DNA from: an uncultured Lachnospiraceae bacterium
GTDB taxonomy: Bacteria; Bacillota; Clostridia; Lachnospirales; Lachnospiraceae
Assembly (NCBI GenBank): GCA_910588865.1
Contig: CAJUSJ010000026.1
Coordinates: 1 to 47,767, forward strand
DNA: 47,767 nt
Reading direction: 5' to 3'
The notes below the pieces were generated by a model. That model had not been told where the DNA came from and made no database searches. It saw nothing but the letters and a program-made list of their open reading frames with translations. Positions within the stretch are counted from its first letter, which is position 1. Each line of letters starts with the position of its first letter. The position numbers and the translations under genes were made by a program. Of this stretch, positions 16,190 to 25,359 are shown one piece after another.

Positions 16190-16984
16190 ATGAAAGTGTA
16201 TACGATGAGTTTTAGCCCCACCGGCGGGACCAAAAAGATCCTTGATATTCTGGCGGGAGAGTTTGGGACGCCAAAGGAGATGGACTTTTCCCTCTCCGGG
16301 AAAGATTATGGACTGTACCGGTTTGAGCCCGGGGATGTGTGTCTGGTGGGAGCGCCGTGCTTTGGGGGAAGGATCCCCAAGGCGGCTATAGAGAATTTCA
16401 CTAAGGTCCGGGCCAAAGGAGCGGCGGCGGTAGTGGTGGTTTCCTATGGAAACAGGGCTTATGAGGATGCCCTCCTGGAGCTTAGAAAGGCCATGGAAGG
16501 CCGCGGCTTTCAGGTGGTGGCGGCAGTTGCCGCGGTGGCGGAACATTCCATCACGCGCCAGTACGGCCGGGGACGGCCGGATGACAGAGACTGCCAGGAT
16601 CTGCGGTTCATGGCAAAGGATATCAGAAAGATCCTGTTAAAGCCGGATTCCTGGAGTGATTTCTATGTGCCGGGCCGATTTCCCTACAAAGAATATCATA
16701 CCATACCCATGGTTCCGGAGACCGGCGGTTCCTGCAAAGGCTGCGAAAAGTGCGGGGCTCTCTGTCCCGCGGCGGCCATCCCGCGGGATAACCCCCGTGA
16801 GACAGACAGAGGCAGGTGTATCTCTTGCATGAGGTGCGTACAGGTTTGTCCGGAACATGCCAGACAGGTGAATAAACTGATGCTTTTTGGAGCTTCCGTG
16901 AAGCTGAGAAAAGCCTGTTCGGGGCGCAAGGAGAATGAGCTGTATCTGTCGTCTTCCCAGTGGGTGGGATTCCCGCCTGTCTGA
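16190..16984 (+). CDS. EFR1-type flavodoxin-ferredoxin fusion protein
   Basis: 264 residues from ATG 16190. The N-terminal flavodoxin-like domain shows the FMN phosphate loop S-F-S-P-T-G-G-T (residues about 7-14) and the G-A-P-C-F-G-G strand-loop near 54-60. The C-terminal part has two [4Fe-4S] motifs, C-K-G-C-E-K-C-G-A-L-C-P (182-193) and C-I-S-C-M-R-C-V-Q-V-C-P (210-221). Such fusions carry electrons between ferredoxin, flavin and unknown partners in anaerobes. It follows the ferritin gene by 89 bases, which may reflect shared iron/redox control. The partner enzyme is not in the window. Confidence 0.88.
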   Translation: MKVYTMSFSPTGGTKKILDILAGEFGTPKEMDFSLSGKDYGLYRFEPGDVCLVGAPCFGGRIPKAAIENFTKVRAKGAAAVVVVSYGNRAYEDALLELRKAMEGRGFQVVAAVAAVAEHSITRQYGRGRPDDRDCQDLRFMAKDIRKILLKPDSWSDFYVPGRFPYKEYHTIPMVPETGGSCKGCEKCGALCPAAAIPRDNPRETDRGRCISCMRCVQVCPEHARQVNKLMLFGASVKLRKACSGRKENELYLSSSQWVGFPPV

Positions 16985-17034
16985 TCTCCCCAGGCCGCGG
17001 CCGGTTTTAAATGAATTGTAGATAGGAAAATTTG

Positions 17035-17080
17035 AAAAAACATGCTGGACATGCAGGATATGCCAGCATGTTTTTCTTTT
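17035..17080 (+). terminator. Intrinsic terminator after the flavodoxin-ferredoxin gene
   Basis: AACATGCTGG and CCAGCATGTT pair around a 14-base loop and are followed by a T-rich tract (TTTTTCTTTT). Confidence 0.85.
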
Positions 17081-17152
17081 GTCCCGGGCAGATTAATAAG
17101 GCAGCGAACCCGCGGCAATGTGTACAGGAAAAAGCGACAGGAGGAGATCAAT

Positions 17153-17326
17153 ATGAGTCCGAAAGAATTAAGCTATATTGAAGACGCGTTGGGGCATGAG
17201 AAGTTTTTAAAAACCCAGTGCCAGGAGGCGGTTAAGAATCTGCAGGATCCGGAACTGAAAAATTGCGCGGAACAGCTTTCCCAGACACACCAGCAGATCT
17301 TTGACAGCATTTATAATCTGATTTAA
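17153..17326 (+). CDS. Small spore coat-associated protein (CotF partner)
   Basis: 57 residues from ATG 17153, GAGGAG upstream; the longer frame from 17042 runs through the terminator and is wrong. The chain is helical and hydrophilic (E-D-A-L-G-H-E-K-F-L-K start, Q-Q-I-F-D-S-I-Y end), like the short proteins encoded directly before CotF-type genes in Clostridia. The next gene starts 12 bases on, so they are an operon, presumably expressed in the mother cell late in sporulation. No sporulation sigma promoter could be assigned by eye. Confidence 0.7.
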   Translation: MSPKELSYIEDALGHEKFLKTQCQEAVKNLQDPELKNCAEQLSQTHQQIFDSIYNLI

Positions 17327-17338
17327 GGAGGGATGGAC

Positions 17339-17587
17339 ATGGATGACAGATGTATTATGGAAAACCTGCTCCTGACTACAAAGGGAGTGTGCGACTTGTA
17401 TCTTCACGGCACCATAGAATCATCCACCCAAAATGTGCATCAGGCTTTTGACCAGGCATTGGATGACAGCCTGTGCATGCAGGACGACATTTATAAGAAA
17501 ATGTCCGCCAAGGGCTGGTATTCTACAGAGACAGCGGAACAGCAGAAAGTTATGAAGGTTAAGAATCAGTTCGCCGGGATGCAATAG
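17339..17587 (+). CDS. CotF-like spore coat protein
   Basis: 82 residues. AGGAGG at 17327-17332 abuts the first ATG (17333), so the ATG at 17339 with 6-base spacing is the likelier start. The central block matches the CotF/coat family: G-T-I-E-S-S-x-x-x-V-H-Q-A-F-D-Q-A-L, then M-Q-D-x-I-Y-K-K-M-S-A-K-G-W-Y, the standard K-G-W-Y ending of the domain. It forms part of the spore coat and shows that the organism belongs to a sporulating lineage. It ends a two-gene operon closed by a strong terminator. Confidence 0.88.
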   Translation: MDDRCIMENLLLTTKGVCDLYLHGTIESSTQNVHQAFDQALDDSLCMQDDIYKKMSAKGWYSTETAEQQKVMKVKNQFAGMQ

Positions 17588-17609
17588 GGTCAGAGCGGAC
17601 AGGGAAGAT

Positions 17610-17650
17610 AAGCCCCCAGGAATCTTGCGGAAGGTCCCTGGGGGCTTGTC
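17610..17650 (+). terminator. Intrinsic terminator of the coat operon
   Basis: AAGCCCCCAGG pairs with CCTGGGGGCTT across a 17-base loop. The T-tract is short, so termination strength is uncertain. Confidence 0.7.
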
Positions 17651-18007
17651 CTGCTGTCAGGACGGGAATTTTAAATATATACAATGAACAATAACGTGAT
17701 TTGAAAAACTATGAATAAAGTGCATATAAAAGAATGGATAAGTGTGAAAATATATATGCAAAAGAACAATACATTGTGAAAAAAATGTTAAAAAAATGCG
17801 AAATATGTTAAAAGAATCCTGTAGAAAACGTTGGTAATATCCTGTAAAATAAACTATAATCCGGTGATTTTAAGCACCTTCTCGGTTGCCGGTTGCAGCT
17901 ACAGGCGGGATGCCGTCAGGCATTCCAGGCACAAACGTGTTCGGGAAATTTTTGTCAAGGAGGCGAGAGATTTCCAGGACATGTGTTAAAAGACAGGAGG
18001 AACGCAT
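17651..18007 (+). promoter_or_regulatory. Long AT-rich leader and promoter of the large surface protein gene
   Basis: No gene is seen. A promoter-like pair TTGGTA (17831-17836) and TATAAT (17855-17860) with 18-base spacing faces the surface protein gene, leaving a leader of about 140 bases. The leader holds a small hairpin ATGCC-GTCA-GGCAT near 17910-17923 and then AGGAGG-type site at about 17995-18001. The 150 bases before the promoter are extremely AT-rich (runs of A and T), which may act as an UP-like element. Confidence 0.45.
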
Positions 18008-21000
18008 ATGAATTTGCGGCACATCAAAAGAAGATGCGCATGGTTGCTGACCGTGTCCGTAGCTATGACAGCGACGGTTCCCGGGACAGCCATGGCGGAC
18101 ATCAGGACAGGCGGCGCCCTCAGAACCCTTACAGTGCCAAAAGAGGAGGCGGATTCACCGGAGACCGTCGCTCTGGAGGACAAAGCGGACACCCGTTCCA
18201 CTCCATCCAATGCCCATGTAAAGGCGGTGGAGTCCTTCAACAAGAAGGTGACTTTTGTGGGCACGGACGGCAAAGAACTGACAGGGGATGAACGGAATAT
18301 CCCGGAGACAGAGGACAGCTTCCCATATCTGAGCCAGGGCCCTGGCCGGACAAAGGGAAACATTGACCTGGAGTCTTACGGCTACACGGAGAAAGAATAT
18401 TTCCTGAAAGGCACAGCCAATGTGTACAGCGCCGAGGAAGGAGTACTTAAGGTTGACAAGGAAGACAAGGAGTATGTTAACCGTATTATCATGTTCCAGC
18501 CAGAGGATATGTCGGATTTCTCCGGCGTGGTGTACATTGATATCTTAAATGCCAGCAGCAAGGTGGATCTGCCGGACATCTGGAGAAGAAGCTATGACTA
18601 CTATATGCGGAGCGGACACATTTACATAGGAATCACCTCAAAAGATGTGAATGTTGAGAGTCTGAAGCGGTTTGACCCGGATCGGTACGATGCCCTGACA
18701 TGGAAAGTGGATGGGGAGACGGAGAACGGCCTGTTCTGGGATATGCTTGCTCAGGTGGGAACCATGCTGAAGACGGAAAAGTCTCCTCTGCTCTACGGCG
18801 GACAGTACTCCGGCGATGTGTGGACCTATGTCACCGGCCAGTCCCAGTCTGGTTTTTATGTGAACACCTTTGTCAACAATTTTATCGCGGCAAACCATAT
18901 GCCGGAGGATGCGGAAGCTATCGACGACCCCGAGTATCTGCTGACAGAGGAATACAAAGACACACCCCATATTTTTGACGGTTTCCTCAACATGGTAGGG
19001 GGTATGACCAGCGCGGCCATCAACTCCAGCTCCGCGGCGATCAGGACCTCAGAGCCTGTAAGGAATACGGATGTTCCCTATATTTTAATGGTAGGTGAGA
19101 ATGACTACAATCCCGCGCCCGTGAGAGAAGATTCCGACGAAGAGGATAATCTGTACCGCCATTATGTGGTAGCGGGAGCTTCTCATTCTCAGAAGATCTT
19201 TCTTCCGGACATGACTGACGAGATCCAGATCAGGGCAGGGCGTCCGGCAGGAGAGTATCCGGGCTTTAAGGTGAGAGAAGAAGACGGAAAGCCCCACACC
19301 GTAAGCGACATGAACATGGATGTGTTCGTTAACGGAGCTCTCTGGAACCTTCACCAGTGGGCGGCAGAAGGCATTCCGGCGCCTTACGGACCATCAACGG
19401 ATGAGATTGAGGGCACTGTGGAGTCCAGACGCTTTATACCTGAGCGGGATGAGTACGGCAACATGAGTACAGGAATCATGTCTCCTCAGCTGACCGTGCC
19501 TGTGGCCTCCTACTATGGCGGCGCTAACGGCGCGTTCTCCACAGACGGCGGTTCCATGGTATATCTTGACGAGGAAGTTATCCAGGAACTTTACAGCGGC
19601 AGAGAGGACTATCTGGAGAAATATGAGACAGCCCTTGACGAAGTTATTGAAGCCCGCTGGATTCTGGAGGAGGACAAGGAGCTGATGATGGATCTGGCCC
19701 AGTCAGAACCTATATTCGGAAACCCGGCAAAACACAAAGAATTTGTGGAGGAAGCCATGGCGGCGGTTCCTGAGAAGGAAGAGCTGTCAAGTGTCTCCGG
19801 CGGCGGGGATGGAAACGGGTACACGGATTTTGAGTACCTGTTAAAGGGTGAGGCCAACATGTACGGTGTTCTCCACACCAATGAGATTTACAGAAGAAGA
19901 ATGTACTCCATGCCTTACGCCAACTACGTGAGAGTCTGCGTTCCCCAGTCCTTTGCCGGCGATGTGGTCGTGGATCTTATAGGAGAGGGAGAAGAGAAGG
20001 CGGACGTGACCGATCTGATGAAGGACGGTAAGGCCTATGTGGGAATCACAGCGGATCCGGCCGGGGCTGAGGCCAGAGGCGGCAGCTGGGAGATTCCTTA
20101 TGGCGGGGCCGGCAAACCCGACACCAGACAGGAGCTGGGGCTTTTGTGGGATATCATCAGCCAGACCGTAAACTCTGTGAGACAGGATAATCTTCTGGGA
20201 GACAGAAGCGCCGATGATTTGAAGATCACCCTGGGATATGATGAGAAGGATCAGGTTTACGCTTACACCTATGGCGTTGTATTCGGAGATTTTGACGGAT
20301 ACGGGGTAGACAAGATCGCCTGCGGAGAAGTAAAAGAAGCCATGCCTCTCAACAGCCTGGATACCACGGTTCCGGTAAATGGGGCCGTTTCTGCGGAACC
20401 TGACCACCAGGATCCTACCGGGGCTCACATCAAGGCAGTGGAGTCCTTCAACAGCAAGGTGACCTTTGTGGGCACAGACGGCAGGGAACTGACAGGAGAT
20501 CAGCTGAATATCCCGGAGACAGAGGACAGCTTCCCCTATCTGAGCCAGGGACCTGGCCGGTCAAAGGGAAATATTGATCTGAAGTCCTACGGGTACACGG
20601 AAAAAGAGTATTTCCTCAAGGGAACCGCCAATGTGTACAGTGTTCAGGATGGAAAGCTGGCAGTGGATACAGAGGCCGCGGAGTATGTTAACCGTATCAT
20701 CCTGTTCCAGCCAGAGGACATGTCTGATTTCTCCGGCGTGGTGTACATTGACATTTTAAATGCCAGCAGCAGAGTGGATCTGCCGGATGTCTGGAGGAGA
20801 AGCTACGATTACTATATGCGGAGCGGACACATTTACATAGGCATTACCTCAAAAGATGTGAATGTTCAGAGCTTAAAGCGTTTTGATCCGGACCGGTATG
20901 AGGCTCTGGACTGGACAGTGGACGGAAAAGATGAGAACGGCCTGTTCTGGGACATGCTGGCCCAGGTGGGAACCATGCTGAAAACCGAAAAGTCGCCTCT

Positions 21001-23080
21001 GCTCTACGGCGGTGAGTACTCCGGTGATGTGTGGACCTATGTCACCGGCCAGTCTCAGTCTGGTTTTTATGTAAATACCTTTGTCAACAATTTTTCTGTG
21101 GCCAACCATATGCCGGAGTCTATGGATGATATCCAGGATCCGAAGGACCTGCTGACAGAGGAATACAAGAACACGCCCCATATTTTTGACGGATTCCTCA
21201 ATGTGGTAGGAGGCATGGCCAGCGCTGCCATCAATTCCAGCACTCAGGTCAATTACGGGGAAGCGTTCAAGCCTGTGGCGGACACAGATGTTCCCTTTAT
21301 CCTGCTGGTAGGGGAAAATGACTACAACCCAGGGCCGGTAAAGGATGATTCCGATGAAGAGGGCAACCTCTACCGCCATTATGTGGTGGCTGGAGCTTCC
21401 CATTCACAGAAGATTTTCCTTCCGGACATGACCGATGAGATTCAGATCAGCGCGGGACGCCCCGCGGGAGAGTATCCGGGCTTTAAGAACAGGGACGACG
21501 GAAAGCCTCACACGGTCAGCGACATGAACATGGATGTGTTTGTCAACGGCGCTCTGTGGAATCTTCACAAGTGGGCGGCAGAAGGAACCCCCGCGCCTTA
21601 TGGTCCTTCTAAGGATGAGATCAGGGGAAATCTGCTCACCATGTCCGGTTTCGGTATCTTTATCCCGGAGCGGGACGAGTACGGCAACATGACCACCGGG
21701 ATCATGTCTCCTCAGCTTACGGTTCCCGTGGCTTCTTACTACGGCGGTGCCAACGGCGGCTATTCCACGGACGGCGGTTCCATGGTATACCTTGACGAGG
21801 AGACCATAAAAGAGCTTTACGGCAGCCGGGAAGACTATCTGGACAAGTTCGAGGAAGCCCTTGACCAGGTGATCCGGGACGGCTGGATTTTAGAGGGCGA
21901 CAGGGAACTGATGATGAGCATCGCCCAGGCGGAGCCTATTTTCGGAAATCCGGTAAAAGATAAGGAAGTGATTGAGAAGACCATGGCACAGGTTCCGGAC
22001 AAGGCGGAGGTGTCCAGGGTATCGGAAAGCGCGGACGGGAAGACCTATACGGATTCTGAGTACATGTTGAAAGGCCAGGCAAACCTTTACGGTGTTCTCC
22101 ACACCAATGAGATCTACAGAAGAAGGATGTACTCCATGCCATATGAAAACTATGTCAGAGTCTGTGTGCCCACCGCTTTCTCAGGGCAAGTGGTCATAGA
22201 CCTGCTTGGGGACGACCAGGAGAAGGCGGATGTGACAGGCCTGATGAAGGCCGGCAAGGCCTATGTGGGGATCGCGGCGGACCCGGCGGCGGCAGCGGCC
22301 CGGGGCGGCAGTTGGGAGATTCCGTATGGAGGCAGCAACAATCCTCTTACCAGGCCTGAGTCCGGACTTTTGTGGGATATTATCAGCCAGACCGTGAACT
22401 CCATTCGGGAGGATAATCTGCTGGAAGCCAGAGGAAACAGAACCATTAAGATTACCCTAGGATTTGACGAGGCGGATCAGATTGCCGCTTATACCTACGG
22501 GGTGGTTTTTGAAGATTATGACGGCTACGGGGTGGACGCGATCGCCTGCGGAGAGGTGCAGGAGGCCATGGCCCTCAACAGCCTGGATCAGACGGTTCCC
22601 GTTAATGACAGCGCTTCCTTTGGCGGCGATGACAATGAAAAGCCGGCAGGTACCATCACAGGCGGAGGCTCTGGAAGCGGTTCCGGCGGAAGCGGAAGCT
22701 CTTCCTCAAGGAACCAGAGGAAAGGCAACCGGGATGACCAGTGGAAGAAAGACGACAAGGGCTGGTGGTTCCAGTTTGACGACGGAACCTGGCCTTCCGA
22801 TCAGTGGGTTCTGCTGGATTGGAACGGAACCAGTCTCTGGTACTATTTTAACAGGGAAGGCTACATGGTTACAGGCTGGTTTGACCAGGGCGGAGAGCGG
22901 TACTATCTTCATGCGGTATCAGACGGAAGTCTGGGCGGCATGTACACAGGCTGGCATCAGATTGACGGCAAATGGTATTACTTTAATGACATCTCAGACG
23001 GCACCAGAGGAAAACTGCTGGTGAACACCGTGACCCCTGACGGATATCAGGTGGGAGAAGATGGAGTCTGGGTTCAGTAA
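18008..23080 (+). CDS. Large cell-surface protein with duplicated alpha/beta-hydrolase modules and choline-binding-type repeats
   Basis: 1690 residues. A signal peptide (H-I-K-R-R start, hydrophobic 11-26, cleavage after A-M-A at 30) indicates export. Residues about 69-791 and 806-1527 are two long repeats of high similarity, 737 residues apart. Each begins with a hydrolase module resembling the Abhydrolase_10 group: G-Q-S-Q-S-G with likely nucleophile Ser279 (Ser1016), Asp366 (Asp1105) in G-E-N-D-Y-N-P, and His393 (His1132) in G-A-S-H-S. Each ends with a shorter, related module (about 605-790) that keeps the L-K-G-x-A-N-x-Y and G-L-x-W-D-x-x-x-Q-x-x motifs but lacks the Ser/His. A Gly/Ser linker leads to about 115 C-terminal residues of Trp/Tyr-rich cell-wall-binding repeats (W-Y-Y-F, G-W-H). 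Probably a wall-bound esterase; the substrate is unknown. Confidence 0.85.
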   Translation: MNLRHIKRRCAWLLTVSVAMTATVPGTAMADIRTGGALRTLTVPKEEADSPETVALEDKADTRSTPSNAHVKAVESFNKKVTFVGTDGKELTGDERNIPETEDSFPYLSQGPGRTKGNIDLESYGYTEKEYFLKGTANVYSAEEGVLKVDKEDKEYVNRIIMFQPEDMSDFSGVVYIDILNASSKVDLPDIWRRSYDYYMRSGHIYIGITSKDVNVESLKRFDPDRYDALTWKVDGETENGLFWDMLAQVGTMLKTEKSPLLYGGQYSGDVWTYVTGQSQSGFYVNTFVNNFIAANHMPEDAEAIDDPEYLLTEEYKDTPHIFDGFLNMVGGMTSAAINSSSAAIRTSEPVRNTDVPYILMVGENDYNPAPVREDSDEEDNLYRHYVVAGASHSQKIFLPDMTDEIQIRAGRPAGEYPGFKVREEDGKPHTVSDMNMDVFVNGALWNLHQWAAEGIPAPYGPSTDEIEGTVESRRFIPERDEYGNMSTGIMSPQLTVPVASYYGGANGAFSTDGGSMVYLDEEVIQELYSGREDYLEKYETALDEVIEARWILEEDKELMMDLAQSEPIFGNPAKHKEFVEEAMAAVPEKEELSSVSGGGDGNGYTDFEYLLKGEANMYGVLHTNEIYRRRMYSMPYANYVRVCVPQSFAGDVVVDLIGEGEEKADVTDLMKDGKAYVGITADPAGAEARGGSWEIPYGGAGKPDTRQELGLLWDIISQTVNSVRQDNLLGDRSADDLKITLGYDEKDQVYAYTYGVVFGDFDGYGVDKIACGEVKEAMPLNSLDTTVPVNGAVSAEPDHQDPTGAHIKAVESFNSKVTFVGTDGRELTGDQLNIPETEDSFPYLSQGPGRSKGNIDLKSYGYTEKEYFLKGTANVYSVQDGKLAVDTEAAEYVNRIILFQPEDMSDFSGVVYIDILNASSRVDLPDVWRRSYDYYMRSGHIYIGITSKDVNVQSLKRFDPDRYEALDWTVDGKDENGLFWDMLAQVGTMLKTEKSPLLYGGEYSGDVWTYVTGQSQSGFYVNTFVNNFSVANHMPESMDDIQDPKDLLTEEYKNTPHIFDGFLNVVGGMASAAINSSTQVNYGEAFKPVADTDVPFILLVGENDYNPGPVKDDSDEEGNLYRHYVVAGASHSQKIFLPDMTDEIQISAGRPAGEYPGFKNRDDGKPHTVSDMNMDVFVNGALWNLHKWAAEGTPAPYGPSKDEIRGNLLTMSGFGIFIPERDEYGNMTTGIMSPQLTVPVASYYGGANGGYSTDGGSMVYLDEETIKELYGSREDYLDKFEEALDQVIRDGWILEGDRELMMSIAQAEPIFGNPVKDKEVIEKTMAQVPDKAEVSRVSESADGKTYTDSEYMLKGQANLYGVLHTNEIYRRRMYSMPYENYVRVCVPTAFSGQVVIDLLGDDQEKADVTGLMKAGKAYVGIAADPAAAAARGGSWEIPYGGSNNPLTRPESGLLWDIISQTVNSIREDNLLEARGNRTIKITLGFDEADQIAAYTYGVVFEDYDGYGVDAIACGEVQEAMALNSLDQTVPVNDSASFGGDDNEKPAGTITGGGSGSGSGGSGSSSSRNQRKGNRDDQWKKDDKGWWFQFDDGTWPSDQWVLLDWNGTSLWYYFNREGYMVTGWFDQGGERYYLHAVSDGSLGGMYTGWHQIDGKWYYFNDISDGTRGKLLVNTVTPDGYQVGEDGVWVQ
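18212..20380 (+). repeat. Long in-gene repeat, unit 1
   Basis: Codes for residues 69-791 of the surface protein. It matches unit 2 closely at both DNA and protein level, with the same order of catalytic and non-catalytic modules. The period is about 2.21 kb, large enough to allow recombination that would delete or add a unit. Confidence 0.8.
20423..22605 (+). repeat. Long in-gene repeat, unit 2
   Basis: Codes for residues about 806-1527. Differences from unit 1 gather in a few loops, such as the residues just after the G-G-M-x-S-A-A-I-N-S-S segment and the region before I-P-E-R-D-E-Y-G-N-M. The catalytic motifs are unchanged. Confidence 0.8.
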
Positions 23081-23091
23081 ACAGACGAATC

Positions 23092-23132
23092 AAAAAAGGC
23101 TGGCAGACCAGGGTGGTCTGTCAGCCTTTTTT
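23092..23132. terminator. Bidirectional intrinsic terminator
   Basis: AAAAAAGGCTGGCAGACCA and TGGTCTGTCAGCCTTTTTT pair with one mismatch around a short loop; A- and T-runs on both sides serve the surface protein gene and the convergent DUF4129 gene. Confidence 0.92.
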
Positions 23133-23133
23133 A

Positions 23134-23219
23134 ATGTACACGGGGCGGAGAGGAGTATGGTCTCCCCTGCTCGATTGTACACGGGGCGGTCCGCTCCAGA
23201 CGGATCACCCCGCTGATGG
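23134..23219 (+). repeat. Dispersed terminator-linked hairpin element, copy A
   Basis: Starts ATGTACACGGGGCGGAGAGG directly after the T-tract and includes a second TGTACACGGGGCGG at about 23176-23189. It resembles copies at 31472-31524 (minus) and 42790-42840. The final GATCACCCCGCTG also occurs at about 15.5 kb. Confidence 0.6.
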
Positions 23220-24206
23220 TCAATGGAGCGCCTGGTCCCCGTCAGAGCGGTCACTGGCGCTGGGACCCCGCCCCCGTCTTTCCGCCTCAAGAACCGTCTC
23301 CCAATCCCCTCTGCCGCACTCCTCTTTCCCATATCTTGCCTTTTCATAGATTCGGTGAAGGAGTTCCTCGTTAAGTCCCACAGCCCGCTCTAACTCCTCA
23401 GGGGATGCCCAGGAAGAAAGGGGGATCTTCTTTTTTCTGGAGAGAGACAGGAGCCGCTTTTGATAATGCCGCCGGACCCTCTGACTGTAGGAGCGGGAGC
23501 GGAGGCGGGGCCGTTTTCCGCCAGGCTTCTTTTTGTCAGAAGCCAGGGACCAGGACGGGGTCAGATAGATCTTTTCATCACTGTCAAATTGTCTGGGCTT
23601 GGTGATCCATCTCCAGATACCCCGGCACAGACCCCGGATGGCCAGAAGCCCGAGGATAATAAGCATTATATATGCCAGTCCCCGCAGAAGCTCATCCAGG
23701 GTCAGAAGCCACTGGGGGGTAGGTCTGGCCTGGCCTAAAAGCGCCGACAGATCCGGGGCCTCCACGGCTTCCGGTTCCATGTTCAGGGCCGGATACACGG
23801 CCTGGTCCAGGCTGGTGTGTCTGGCAAACCATTGCCCTATGGCCTGCCACAGAGGCTCCAGCCCCCAGGCCGCCCCGGGAAGAACTCCGGCGCAGAGGGT
23901 CAAAAACAAGGTCAGGCAAAAAGAATTTACCAGATTGATCTGTTTTGTGGGAAGGTGATCCGTGTCCTGAAAATGTCCCAGAAACCAGTGGCAGGCGTGA
24001 AGATTCATATGGACGAAAAACGCCATGGCATTGATGAGAAAGCCAATGAACCCTCCCCACTTCAGTGTTCGGGAAAGGGTCTGGGATACAGAGGAGCAAA
24101 GCAGGATTCCCCCCAAATACCCGGCACCGAAAAGAAAGCCCCAGAAGATATAAAATCCGGAGCGTTTCTTTCCGAACCAGTAGTTAAGAAGTTCGCGAAT
24201 AGTCAT
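23220..24206 (-). CDS. DUF4129-type membrane protein
   Basis: 328 residues, last gene of the MoxR operon, overlapping the DUF58 gene by 23 bases and preceded by GGGAGGTGG. Three or four hydrophobic helices are visible in the N-terminal 110 residues and one at about 175-193, followed by a basic cytoplasmic tail. The tail has the DUF4129 pattern: a helix with L-S-L-S-R-K-K-K, then W-A-S-P-E-E-L-E-R-A-V and the terminal Y-E-K-A-R-Y-G. DUF4129 proteins are often fused to transglutaminase domains; the transglutaminase core is missing here. Presumably works with the ATPase and DUF58 protein in the envelope. Confidence 0.75.
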   Translation of the reverse strand: MTIRELLNYWFGKKRSGFYIFWGFLFGAGYLGGILLCSSVSQTLSRTLKWGGFIGFLINAMAFFVHMNLHACHWFLGHFQDTDHLPTKQINLVNSFCLTLFLTLCAGVLPGAAWGLEPLWQAIGQWFARHTSLDQAVYPALNMEPEAVEAPDLSALLGQARPTPQWLLTLDELLRGLAYIMLIILGLLAIRGLCRGIWRWITKPRQFDSDEKIYLTPSWSLASDKKKPGGKRPRLRSRSYSQRVRRHYQKRLLSLSRKKKIPLSSWASPEELERAVGLNEELLHRIYEKARYGKEECGRGDWETVLEAERRGRGPSASDRSDGDQALH

Positions 24207-25359
24207 AAGCCACCTCCCACGGATAAATAGAGATATGGGAAATTTCCTGAGGCATTAGCTCCTCTGTCCAGGAAGTTTGACCTGGCCGTACAGGCAGGAT
24301 CCACTGGGAACCAGGACTCTGGCGGCACAGGTGACCATATGCTTTGGCCACAGAGGACCGCCCTCTCGGAGAGATCAGGATATAGATGAGGGAATCTTTT
24401 CCTTCGGGGACAAAAGATCCCGGAACCGCCAGTTCTTCCAGAACCTGCTCCATGGGAAGATGGCCGTCTCCCTCGATCTGGATGCGGGCCAGCAGTTCCA
24501 TGACAGAGATCAGATGATCCGGTCCGGCTCCGGGTTCCAGAAATCCTATTCCCCCGCTCAGACAGTCAGTGCCGTTGGAGCAGACAGACACAGGGATTCC
24601 TTCCCGGATCAGCAGCTGGCAGTAGGAACCGCAGAGACGGATGGCTTCCTCTGTCAGTGCCTCATCTTTCCAGACGCGGTCAGAATCCACGTCCAGCAGA
24701 AACATCACCTGCCAGGAGGCGGTGGGTGAGAAGACATTGACTTTCAGTTCCCCCGTGCGCGCGGTTGCCTTCCAGTTGACACTGCGGTAGGGGTCATAGG
24801 ACTCATAAGGCCGCACGGACTGAATCTCAAAAGGGTCCAGGAGCAGGGACCGGCGGGCCAGGGCCTGCCCCATAAGATTCCAGAAGGGGAGATCAAGCCG
24901 CTGGGCGTCCGCGGCTTTGGGGTACACGTACAGAGCGGTCCAAACAGGAACGGATGCCACAAAATGTCCGGTGAAAAACAGGTCATAGCTCACCAGCTGT
25001 ACCTGTGAGATGGTATAATATCCCCGTTTTTGACATTGAAACTTAAGGCCGCGCCGGATTTCCTGCCAGGGCATGCAGGAGAAAATATCGCTGCGGTAGC
25101 TGTTATCTGTGACCTTAAAATTGCCTGAGGAGGTAAATACCAGATGTCTGTCCATCTGAAATTTTACATGGAGTACTGGAACAGGAAGAGCCTTGGCGTT
25201 GGTGATGGTTTCTTTGAGAATCCCGTCCTCTCCTTCAACCCTGGTTTGACAGCCAAAGGACAGGATGACCGAAAGTTTTCTTGCCCAGAACCGGTGGAAC
25301 AGCGCTCCCTGGAGAGTCCAGAGAAGGAAGGCGCAGGCAACCATTGTAAAAACCTTCAT
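24184..25359 (-). CDS. DUF58 domain protein
   Basis: 391 residues; its ATG overlaps the MoxR stop (ATGA at 25356-25359). An N-terminal hydrophobic helix (residues 4-20) anchors the protein. The DUF58 signature is complete around the middle: R-P-Y-E-S-Y-D-P-Y-R-S-V-N-W-K-A-T-A-R, followed by strands with a vWA-like M-F-L-L-D-V-D-S-D (the D-x-D/S metal-site pattern). DUF58 proteins nearly always travel with a MoxR ATPase and are thought to be its substrates or adaptors in envelope assembly and stress resistance. Ordinary for the family apart from an exposed Cys-rich patch. Confidence 0.88.
   Translation of the reverse strand: MKVFTMVACAFLLWTLQGALFHRFWARKLSVILSFGCQTRVEGEDGILKETITNAKALPVPVLHVKFQMDRHLVFTSSGNFKVTDNSYRSDIFSCMPWQEIRRGLKFQCQKRGYYTISQVQLVSYDLFFTGHFVASVPVWTALYVYPKAADAQRLDLPFWNLMGQALARRSLLLDPFEIQSVRPYESYDPYRSVNWKATARTGELKVNVFSPTASWQVMFLLDVDSDRVWKDEALTEEAIRLCGSYCQLLIREGIPVSVCSNGTDCLSGGIGFLEPGAGPDHLISVMELLARIQIEGDGHLPMEQVLEELAVPGSFVPEGKDSLIYILISPRGRSSVAKAYGHLCRQSPGSQWILPVRPGQTSWTEELMPQEISHISIYPWEVAYDYSRTS

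Noticed and set aside
22660..22735. Gly/Ser codon repeats as a CRISPR or tandem array
   Set aside because: It is a low-complexity protein linker between the hydrolase repeats and the wall-binding region.
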